A stretch of 6,836 bases of DNA from Deltaproteobacteria bacterium RIFCSPHIGHO2_12_FULL_43_9 (GTDB taxonomy: Bacteria > Bdellovibrionota > O2-12-FULL-43-9): contig MGRR01000029.1 of assembly GCA_001798265.1 (NCBI GenBank), positions 17,439 through 24,274 of the forward strand, written 5' to 3'. The position numbers and the translations under genes are program-made. Under the pieces are notes generated by a model, which saw only the letters and a program-made list of their open reading frames with translations, was not told where the DNA came from and searched no databases. Positions 1 to 5,540 of this stretch are shown here, piece by piece. Positions within the stretch are counted from its first letter, which is position 1; each line of letters opens with the position of its first letter.

Positions 1-1602
1 TGTGATCGGGAGAATCAGGTCCGCGATTTCAGCAACAGGCGAGGTTACATGATCGACAAGAATTAATTTGTCCAGTTTTGAAAGTTTGTTTAGAAAATTG
101 CCTGAAAATCCCTTGTCAAAATTGGCGCTCGCGCACTGTATTAAAGCGACCTCGGAATTTCGTAGCCCATCCTCCTCCACCTCGCTGCCGAATGGGGTAA
201 TGTTTAAATTTAATAGTCCTCTTGGATTTGCCCCCCATTTCCCGTCGAAAACTGGCAGGATCTCTTTAACACCCAGTTCTTTAAACTTTGTTAATCTGCT
301 TGATAATGATTTATCCCCGAGCGATTTTTCGCCGAGTATAAGGAGCGTTTCAGGGGAATGTTTTAGATGGTCAATGGATGAGATTTTTTCAACCTTTACT
401 TCTCCATTCCTCATGCGTTTGTGTATCAGCATCGCGAAGATTGGTGTAAGCTCCCAAAGATCTTCGTCTATAACCGATATCCTTTTCGCGGTAGTGTGAA
501 TACCCTTCTCTTTTTGGTTAAGTCCAGCCGCTATTATCTCTTTCCAGTTTTTTAATATTACAGAATTTTCGCTGCCATTGATTGAGGCTTTAAAAAAGGA
601 TGCAAGATTTAATAGTGAGCCGGCCTCCTCATTGGTAATTAGGTTGGTTGTTAATATTACGGGGGAGGTAGATGTCTGAAGGTATCCCCTTACCTCTCTT
701 ATTGCTTCGAGCCAGCTTATCTCTTCAAATGTTTCGGGAGATGTGCGGACAAGAGGGTTCTTGAATCTATGTAGGGTGTCGTTATAAAGATGATAGCCGC
801 TTCTACCTCTGTCACAGATCCACGTCCTGTTGATTGTCGGATGCTTCGCGGAGATCATCCGCTCAATCTTGTTATTCATATGCCAATAGCTCGACTGACA
901 CCCATTGCTGCAGACCGAGCAGACAGATTCAATGTTTGTTAGCTGCCATGGACGCGCCTTGAATCTGTAATCTTCTGTAGTCCACGCCCCAACCGGACAG
1001 AGATCCGCGAAATTTCCCGAGAAGTTGTGTGTAACGTCGCCACCGTCGAATGTGTCTATAACCAATTTTACGCCGCGCCCCATGACGCCTATCTGCGGTG
1101 TTCCGAAGACCTCGGAATCAAACCTGGTGCATCTAGTGCACATGATGCATCTCTCGGCGTCAAAAACAACCCTTCCCATATGTTTATGCTTGATCCTTCT
1201 TACCTTGTTGTCTCCAAAGGAGCTTCCCGATTTGTGATATCGCATTGTGTATATCTGAAGTTTGCATTCACCCCCCTTGTCACAGATTGGACAATCGAGG
1301 GGATGATTCAAAAGAAACATCTCCATTACACCCGCGCGCGCGTGCTTTACCTGGTTGGTTTGAGTGAGGACCTCCATCCCGTTTTCAGCGGGGGTTGAAC
1401 AGGCGGTTGCCAGTTTCGGGCGCCCCTTGATTTCAACCTGGCAGATCCTGCACTGCGCGACGATGGGGAGTTCGTCATGATAGCAATAGTATGGGATATC
1501 GAAATTATGTTTTGATTTTTTCGCTGCCTGAAGGATCATCTCCCCTTTTTGGGCGAAAACCTCTTTTCCATCTATGCTAAATTTTATTGTCTCTTCAGCC
1601 AT
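1..1602 (-). CDS. nuoG: NADH-quinone oxidoreductase subunit G (complex I, 75-kDa-type iron-sulfur subunit), C-terminus cut off by window edge
   Basis: This is the large iron-sulfur subunit of complex I, in the peripheral arm on the cytoplasmic side, which passes electrons towards cluster N2. The frame is open for 534 codons from the ATG at 1602 to the left edge. Visible ligand sets: N1b [2Fe-2S] C40, C51, C54, C68; N5 H100, C104, C107, C113; N4 C152, C155, C158 and C202 (in DLCPVGA); and an N7-type set C228, C231, C235, C263. From about residue 220 it enters the molybdopterin-oxidoreductase-like domain (FEEISW near 280). The last visible residues, AEIADLILP, match the conserved ADxVLP motif of that fold. 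The family usually runs about 700-900 residues, so the C-terminal part is missing here. A weak purine-rich AGG lies about 6 nt before the ATG. It follows the nuoB-nuoD fusion by 103 bp on the same strand and is probably co-transcribed. Subunit identity is very secure; the electron donor is not. Confidence 0.96.
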   Translation of the reverse strand, partial: MAEETIKFSIDGKEVFAQKGEMILQAAKKSKHNFDIPYYCYHDELPIVAQCRICQVEIKGRPKLATACSTPAENGMEVLTQTNQVKHARAGVMEMFLLNHPLDCPICDKGGECKLQIYTMRYHKSGSSFGDNKVRRIKHKHMGRVVFDAERCIMCTRCTRFDSEVFGTPQIGVMGRGVKLVIDTFDGGDVTHNFSGNFADLCPVGAWTTEDYRFKARPWQLTNIESVCSVCSNGCQSSYWHMNNKIERMISAKHPTINRTWICDRGRSGYHLYNDTLHRFKNPLVRTSPETFEEISWLEAIREVRGYLQTSTSPVILTTNLITNEEAGSLLNLASFFKASINGSENSVILKNWKEIIAAGLNQKEKGIHTTAKRISVIDEDLWELTPIFAMLIHKRMRNGEVKVEKISSIDHLKHSPETLLILGEKSLGDKSLSSRLTKFKELGVKEILPVFDGKWGANPRGLLNLNITPFGSEVEEDGLRNSEVALIQCASANFDKGFSGNFLNKLSKLDKLILVDHVTSPVAEIADLILPIT

Positions 1603-1616
1603 GGTTAACCTATTCC

Positions 1617-1692
1617 GTCATCCCCGCGTAATCGTCATCCCCGTGAAATGGTCATCCCCGTGAAATGGTCATCCCCGTGAAAACGGGGATCC
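1617..1692. repeat. REP-like intergenic element: four tandem 17-bp units ending in a palindrome
   Basis: Four head-to-tail 17-bp units start at 1617, 1634, 1651 and 1668. Each begins GTCATCCCCG. Units 2 and 3 are identical, unit 4 differs only at its last bases and unit 1 is more diverged. The last unit continues into the complementary arm (GGGGATCC, 1685-1692). The whole looks like a short palindromic repeat whose left half has been copied three extra times. GTCATCCCCG-type palindromes dispersed between genes are common in several bacterial groups. The 6+8+6 spacing of the palindrome also resembles Neisseria dRS3, but no relationship can be shown. It fills most of the gap between nuoBD and nuoG. 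Confidence 0.85.
1671..1690. other. Perfect 8-bp inverted repeat (hairpin) inside the repeat element
   Basis: Arms ATCCCCGT (1671-1678) and ACGGGGAT (1683-1690) flank a 4-base loop, GAAA on the plus strand and TTTC in the nuo transcript. It lies 15 bp past the nuoBD stop codon. No T-run follows on the minus strand, so it does not look like an intrinsic terminator. It could act as an mRNA-stabilising or processing hairpin between nuoBD and nuoG; that role is inferred. Confidence 0.7.
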
Positions 1693-1705
1693 AGGTAATA
1701 ACAGT

Positions 1706-3490
1706 TCACTTATCAATTTCCCCAAGCACGGGATCCAGCGACGCCAATACTGCGATCAGATCCCCTACAAGTGCTCCATTTACAATCTCCGGCAGAATCT
1801 GGGTACCACGATAAGATGGAGAGTGCATGTGAAGCCTTTTTGGTTTCGATGTTCCATTGCTCTCAATGTACCAGCCCAATTCACCCTTCGGGTTTTCGGT
1901 TGAGAAGAATACACTACCCTCTGGAACCTTTATACCTTCATAAATCAGCATGAAGTGGTAGATCAGGGATTCCATCTCCGTGTAAACCTTTTCCTTCGAT
2001 GGTAAAAAGATGTCGGGTCTGTCGACTCCGTGTGGACCAGGTGGAATATTATCGATACATTGAGAGACAATTTTTGTGCTCTCCCTCATCTCGTCAAGGC
2101 GTACCTGGAATCTCGCGTACGCGTCCCCCTCTGGTCTTGTACATACCTTCCAGTCCAGCTGATCATAGACGAGGTATGGCCTATCCTTCCTCAGGTCAAA
2201 GGGAATACCACTTGCTCTGAGGTTTGGTCCCGTAAGTCCATATTGTACTGCCAGCTCTTTGGAAATAACCCCAACATTTTTGGTTCTGTCCATCCAGATC
2301 CTGTTTTTACCCAAAAGTGCTTCCCATTCATCTATTAAACGTGGAAAGCCTTTCACAAATTTTTTAACGGAATTTACAAAGTCCGGTGTTATATCCCTGG
2401 CGAGCCCGCCGATTCTCTGATTCGTAACCGTGAATCTGGCACCGGAGAATTTTTCAAAAATGTTATAGAGCCCCTCCCTCTGGTCAAATGTCCAGAAGAA
2501 GAGGGTATATGCGCCGACATCGAGGCTGTATGTTCCAAAAGAGAGGAGGTGGGCGGAGATTCTTGAAAGTTCGTAAAGTATTGTTCTCACCCATTGGCAT
2601 TTGGGCGGAGTTTCAATATCCAGAAGCTGTTCCACCGCCAAGCAGTAACTTACGTTATTTGCAGATGGTGCGAGATAGTCGAATCTGTCGGTATAGGGGA
2701 TGAATTGATGGTAATCCTTTACCTCCGCGGTCTTCTCTTTTCCGCGGTGAAGGTAACCAACCTCTGGTTCGCAGCTGACTACATTTTCCCCGTCCAATTC
2801 CACTATCAGGCGCAGAACACCGTGTGTGCTGGGGTGCTGTGGGCCGAAATTTACAACAATGTGTTCAGGCTTTTTAGGGGGATCCGCAAGTCGTACTTTG
2901 GGAAGCGACACCTTCGGTTTATACGGAATTCTTGGGTGTGTCCTGAATTTTTCCTTCTTTATCTGTCTCTGAATCATCAATATAGCGTCAATTATCGCGT
3001 CGGGTCTTGGCGGGCATGCCGGCACATAAACATCTACGGGAATCACCTTGTCCAAACCACGGACCACAGAATAGGCGTTATACATTCCCCCTGTGCAAAG
3101 ACAGGCGCCTTGGGCAATTACCCATTTTGGTTCTAGCATCTGGTCATAAATCTGCCGGACAATCGGTGCCATTTTATACGTTAATGTTCCTGCGACAATC
3201 ATTAAATCAGATTGTCTTGGTGAGAAGCGCATGGCTTCGGCCCCAAATCTTGCTACATCATATCGCGGCGCGGCAATTGCCATCATCTCAATCGCGCAGC
3301 AGGAGATCCCCATCGGCATCGGCCAGAGGGAGTTCTTTCTTCCCCAGTTCACAAGGGCTTCTAATTGGGTAGTAAAGATATCCAAACCCCCCGTTTCTTT
3401 TTCTGGAGAGGGATTTTCCCGCGTTAAAATTAACGGAGCGCCGGGTTCTTCTATTAGAGAGGATTTGATGGTTCCGGTTTTGTGGGCCAT
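1706..3490 (-). CDS. nuoBD: NADH-quinone oxidoreductase NuoB-NuoD fusion protein lacking NuoC
   Basis: One 594-residue ORF carries two complex I subunits. Residues about 36-180 are NuoB: the N2 [4Fe-4S] ligands are C64-C65 (GISCCAIEM), C130 (QGAC) and C159 (PACPPRP). Residues about 208-594 are a full-length NuoD (49-kDa type): FGPQHPSTHGVLR at 215-227, and a regular C-terminus, DPVLGEIDK. His223 and Tyr272 fit the quinone-contact His and Tyr of the family, with the same 49-residue spacing as bovine H59 and Y108. Only a basic, proline-rich linker of roughly 28 residues separates the halves, so the 30-kDa NuoC domain found there in NuoBCD fusions is absent. The extra C132 (CLC) is unusual. The start at 3490 is the only sensible ATG ahead of the NuoB domain; its ribosome site (GGGA, about 9 nt upstream) is weak. 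It stops with TGA and is the first gene of the leftward nuo cluster. Confidence 0.95.
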   Translation of the reverse strand: MAHKTGTIKSSLIEEPGAPLILTRENPSPEKETGGLDIFTTQLEALVNWGRKNSLWPMPMGISCCAIEMMAIAAPRYDVARFGAEAMRFSPRQSDLMIVAGTLTYKMAPIVRQIYDQMLEPKWVIAQGACLCTGGMYNAYSVVRGLDKVIPVDVYVPACPPRPDAIIDAILMIQRQIKKEKFRTHPRIPYKPKVSLPKVRLADPPKKPEHIVVNFGPQHPSTHGVLRLIVELDGENVVSCEPEVGYLHRGKEKTAEVKDYHQFIPYTDRFDYLAPSANNVSYCLAVEQLLDIETPPKCQWVRTILYELSRISAHLLSFGTYSLDVGAYTLFFWTFDQREGLYNIFEKFSGARFTVTNQRIGGLARDITPDFVNSVKKFVKGFPRLIDEWEALLGKNRIWMDRTKNVGVISKELAVQYGLTGPNLRASGIPFDLRKDRPYLVYDQLDWKVCTRPEGDAYARFQVRLDEMRESTKIVSQCIDNIPPGPHGVDRPDIFLPSKEKVYTEMESLIYHFMLIYEGIKVPEGSVFFSTENPKGELGWYIESNGTSKPKRLHMHSPSYRGTQILPEIVNGALVGDLIAVLASLDPVLGEIDK

Positions 3491-3540
3491 ATGGTAAGTT
3501 TCCCAGCAATCTCAATGGGTTTTATCACGACCAGCTCTTC

Positions 3541-3572
3541 GTTATATATTCATGGCGAGGTGGGGATGTCAA
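3541..3572 (-). promoter_or_regulatory. Predicted sigma70-type promoter of the nuoBD-nuoG transcript
   Basis: On the minus strand a perfect -35 box TTGACA (3572-3567) is followed after 18 nt by TATATA (3548-3543). An alternative -10, TATAAC, lies at 3546-3541 with 20-nt spacing. Transcription would begin near 3535, giving a leader of about 45 nt before the nuoBD ATG at 3490. Support comes from consensus match and position only. Confidence 0.55.
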
Positions 3573-3582
3573 CGAATCGCTT

Positions 3583-3634
3583 ATGGTAGAGCGTTATGCT
3601 TATCATCTATGGTAGAGCGTTATGCTTATCATCT
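3583..3634. repeat. Perfect tandem duplication, two copies of a 26-bp unit
   Basis: The copies at 3583-3608 and 3609-3634 are identical base for base, each starting ATGGTAGAGCG and ending TTATCATCT. One further matching base on each side extends the period-26 identity to 3582-3635. The pair begins about 10 bp upstream of the predicted nuoBD -35 box, where an activator would bind. The unit has no strong internal inverted repeat. It may be a regulatory site or simply a recent slippage duplication. Confidence 0.9.
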
Positions 3635-3774
3635 AATCTCAATTGGCCTAGTTAGGAAAATTGCGGACTCATACTTGAGTGTTGTGGGGAGAATATGGTT
3701 TTTGAAACCGTTATACATAACCGACTGACGAGGCCTTGCCTTAAATACCACTTTTGTTATTAAGATTGTTATAT

Positions 3775-3780
3775 GGGGAG
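3775..3780 (+). promoter_or_regulatory. Ribosome binding site that decides the yfbR-like start
   Basis: GGGGAG ends 3 nt before the ATG at 3784. This favours that start over the in-frame TTG at 3754, which has no Shine-Dalgarno and would add ten residues absent from E. coli YfbR. Confidence 0.6.
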
Positions 3781-3783
3781 TGT

Positions 3784-4362
3784 ATGAGCCATCTGTTCGC
3801 GTATCTTTCAAAGATGAAGTTTATCCAGCGTTGGGGTCTAAAAAGAAATAGTAGTCCTGAAAATATACAGGAGCATAGCTACCAGGTAGCTATTATCGCC
3901 CACGCACTGGCAATAATAAAAAACAGGATATTTGGCGGGAAGATCGATCCCGACCGCGTTGCCGTTCTTGCCCTTTTCCACGATGTTAGTGAGGTTTTGA
4001 CTGGGGATTTGCCTACGCCGATCAAGTATTTTAATCCCCAGATCAACACGGCTTATAAAGAGATAGAAAAAGTGGCGGTAGAACGACTATTTTCCATGCT
4101 GCCGGAGGAATTCAAACAGGATTATGAGCCGATATTTTTTGCGGCAGAAGACAACAGAGAGGCCATGGCCATTGTTAAGGAGGCTGATGTTCTCTGCGCC
4201 TACCTAAAGTGTATTGAAGAGGTTAATGCCGGTAATCATGAGTTCTCCACTGCGGAAAGTTCTTTAAAAAATAAGGTTGAGCAGCTTAAACTTCCTGAGG
4301 TAAGGTACTTCATGGAGAGATATGTTCCTAGTTTCAAGCTGACGCTGGATGAATTGAATTAG
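3784..4362 (+). CDS. yfbR: YfbR-like 5'-deoxynucleotidase (HD-domain phosphohydrolase)
   Basis: A 192-residue protein close to E. coli YfbR (199 residues) over its whole length. YfbR hydrolyses deoxyribonucleoside 5'-monophosphates to deoxynucleosides and phosphate in the cytoplasm, in nucleotide salvage and pool control. The metal-binding HD residues are all present: H31 (ENIQEHSYQVA), H66-D67 (LALFHDVSEVLTGDLPTP) and D135 (KEADVLCAYLKC), each shifted by two from the E. coli numbering as I recall it. The substrate-site neighbours R16-W17, E70 and D75 are kept, and the C-terminal VPSFKLTLDEL matches the family. I chose the ATG at 3784 for its GGGGAG site and for length. The ferredoxin gene follows after 15 bp and is probably co-transcribed. 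The link between a nucleotidase and a ferredoxin is not obvious. Confidence 0.93.
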   Translation: MSHLFAYLSKMKFIQRWGLKRNSSPENIQEHSYQVAIIAHALAIIKNRIFGGKIDPDRVAVLALFHDVSEVLTGDLPTPIKYFNPQINTAYKEIEKVAVERLFSMLPEEFKQDYEPIFFAAEDNREAMAIVKEADVLCAYLKCIEEVNAGNHEFSTAESSLKNKVEQLKLPEVRYFMERYVPSFKLTLDELN

Positions 4363-4366
4363 CGAC

Positions 4367-4371
4367 AGGGG
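4367..4371 (+). promoter_or_regulatory. Ribosome binding site of the ferredoxin gene
   Basis: AGGGG lies 6 nt before the ATG at 4378, in the 15-bp gap after the yfbR-like stop codon. This supports coupled expression from one mRNA. Confidence 0.6.
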
Positions 4372-4377
4372 ATAGAG

Positions 4378-4623
4378 ATGACATACGTAATTTGTGAACC
4401 ATGTATAGGAGTAAAAGATACTGCTTGCGTAGACGTTTGCCCCGTAGATTGTATTAAACAGAAACCTGATAATGCGTCTGAAATGCTCTACATAGACCCC
4501 GCTGTTTGTATCGATTGCGGTGCTTGTATTCCTGCCTGTCCGGTTGAGGCGATCTTCCCGGAAGACGAAGTCCCTGAAAAGTGGGGTAAGTACACCCAAA
4601 TTAACGCAGACTTTTTTAAGTAA
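4378..4623 (+). CDS. 7Fe-type ferredoxin ([3Fe-4S] plus [4Fe-4S])
   Basis: An 81-residue soluble electron carrier of the bacterial 7Fe ferredoxin type seen in Thermus and actinobacteria, beginning MTYVICEPCIGVKD. The first half-motif is C9-x7-C17-x3-C21-P, with GVKDTA where a 2[4Fe-4S] ferredoxin has further cysteines. The second is C44-x2-C47-x2-C50-x3-C54-P. By family pattern C9, C17 and C54 hold the [3Fe-4S] cluster and C21, C44, C47 and C50 the [4Fe-4S] cluster. C6 and C25 are extra. The EDEVPEKW tail is also typical of the family. It is the second gene after the yfbR-like gene and is convergent with the radical SAM-like gene 11 bp away. Its redox partner is unknown; the neighbouring complex I genes and radical SAM-like protein are candidates by position only. 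Confidence 0.93.
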   Translation: MTYVICEPCIGVKDTACVDVCPVDCIKQKPDNASEMLYIDPAVCIDCGACIPACPVEAIFPEDEVPEKWGKYTQINADFFK

Positions 4624-4634
4624 GATATAAACCG

Positions 4635-5483
4635 TTATGATGATGTGAGGATGTTAATTGCCTGGCGCACAACCTTTTGAATGCCACCTTTAGAACCGTA
4701 ACGCCTGTCATCATCGCATTCATAGCAGATTGGGTAAAAAAACTGCCTATCCGTAATCCGCTTCTTCTTCTCAATCAATGATGCCGGGGATTCAATGTCC
4801 AAATCTCCAATTTCCGTTTCTCCACTTCTGTCATGGCAGCAGGAGATTAGTTTTCCGTTCCAGGTTATATAGTGCTCCCCCCTGAAAAGGGCGCAGGTGG
4901 GTGGCCTAAGGCCAAGTGGAGTTTCATGTTTTTTAATAACTACCCCGCAGGCAAGCCTTGAACCAAAAAAGACCTTGCTGATTCCGCGAATTCGCCAGAA
5001 TTGTGAAACGATTTGTCTCTGTTCATCCGACCATTGAGGAAGCGCGTGAACAATTTTAATGTTCTGAAATATCTTGGCTACAAGGGTGATATTTTCGTAA
5101 ATCCTTCCCTTCGCGCTGCCTCTAAGGGTGGTAGTGAGAGGGACATGCGGGGGTGAGAGAATTACCTCTATATTTTTCAAATTAGCCTTGGCGAAGGATT
5201 CCGCGATTTTGGGTGAGAGAAGGGTTCCGTTTGTTACTAAAAAAGATTTGATTTTAGAAGATATCAGATTAATATGATTGATGAAATCGGTTATATCCGG
5301 ATTAAGTAGCGCTTCGCCACTTCCCCCAAATTTAATCTCCTGAATATCCAGATTTTTACATCTCTCCATTATAGACTTAAATGTGTTGGTATCCATCACA
5401 CCCCTTTCCCTCAGTAGCCTGTTCTTATCACTGTCATGGCATGGAAGGGGGCAGATGTTTGTAGCCTCAATGGTGAGCTTCAT
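4635..5483 (-). CDS. Radical SAM/SPASM-like protein with an altered cluster motif (CxxxCxxS)
   Basis: A 282-residue protein with the layout of a radical SAM enzyme with a C-terminal SPASM/twitch-type cluster domain. The N-terminus (IEATNICPLPC) gives C11 and C15, but the third ligand position is S18 (codon AGT), not Cys. The rest of the core is family-like: FGGSGEALLNPD at 52-63 corresponds to the SAM-binding GGE region and LVTNGTLL at 82-89 is typical. The C-terminal part has C197, TWNGKLISCC (C215, C216) and C253-x2-C256, the usual auxiliary-cluster pattern. Loss of the third Cys should impair the SAM-cleaving [4Fe-4S] cluster, so the protein may be inactive, use an unusual ligand, or reflect a read error (TGT to AGT is one base). 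No Shine-Dalgarno precedes the ATG; a leaderless message is possible. I cannot name a substrate. Confidence 0.82.
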   Translation of the reverse strand: MKLTIEATNICPLPCHDSDKNRLLRERGVMDTNTFKSIMERCKNLDIQEIKFGGSGEALLNPDITDFINHINLISSKIKSFLVTNGTLLSPKIAESFAKANLKNIEVILSPPHVPLTTTLRGSAKGRIYENITLVAKIFQNIKIVHALPQWSDEQRQIVSQFWRIRGISKVFFGSRLACGVVIKKHETPLGLRPPTCALFRGEHYITWNGKLISCCHDRSGETEIGDLDIESPASLIEKKKRITDRQFFYPICYECDDDRRYGSKGGIQKVVRQAINILTSS

Positions 5484-5540
5484 ATAGAATAGATTTTAAC
5501 AAGATTTATCTGCCAAAGACAGGCAAAGTTAACGGGCCTA

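Larger units (their letters stand above)
3491..3783. other. Divergent intergenic region between nuoBD and the yfbR-like gene
   Basis: This 293-bp gene-free stretch contains the leftward promoter at 3541-3572, the 26-bp tandem duplication at 3583-3634 and the Shine-Dalgarno of the rightward gene. It is too short for a nuoA gene (about 120 codons), and no frame resembles NuoA, so the cluster does not start with nuoA. I found no convincing rightward promoter. Confidence 0.7.

Noticed and set aside
68..499. Plus-strand ORF of 143 codons opposite nuoG
   Set aside because: It lies wholly within the clear NuoG frame on the other strand and shows no family motif; it is a shadow ORF. The same applies to the plus-strand frames at 1025-1398.
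1671..1690. Hairpin considered as an intrinsic terminator for nuoBD
   Set aside because: No run of T follows on the minus strand, and nuoG continues downstream on the same strand.
1617..1692. Tandem units considered as a CRISPR array
   Set aside because: The 17-bp units are directly adjacent with no spacers and end in a palindrome arm.
2594..3372. Long plus-strand frames (2594-3136 and 3007-3372) opposite nuoBD
   Set aside because: They are antisense to strongly conserved NuoB/NuoD coding sequence and have no recognisable domain.
3736..3763. Possible rightward promoter TTGCCT-16 nt-TATTAA before the yfbR-like gene
   Set aside because: Each box matches only 4 of 6 consensus bases and the spacing is short; too weak to report as a feature.
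3629..3811. 60-codon minus-strand ORF in the divergent intergenic region
   Set aside because: No ribosome site or family feature was seen, it overlaps the yfbR-like start, and its composition looks random.
4624..4634. Terminator between the convergent ferredoxin and radical SAM-like genes
   Set aside because: The gap is 11 bp and no stem followed by a T-run was found in or around it.
5486..5525. Possible leftward promoter (TTGGCA with TCTATT or TATTCT) and a 4-bp-arm palindrome TGCC/GGCA upstream of the radical SAM-like gene
   Set aside because: The -10 boxes are poor and would start transcription at or inside the start codon; the palindrome arms are too short to separate from chance.
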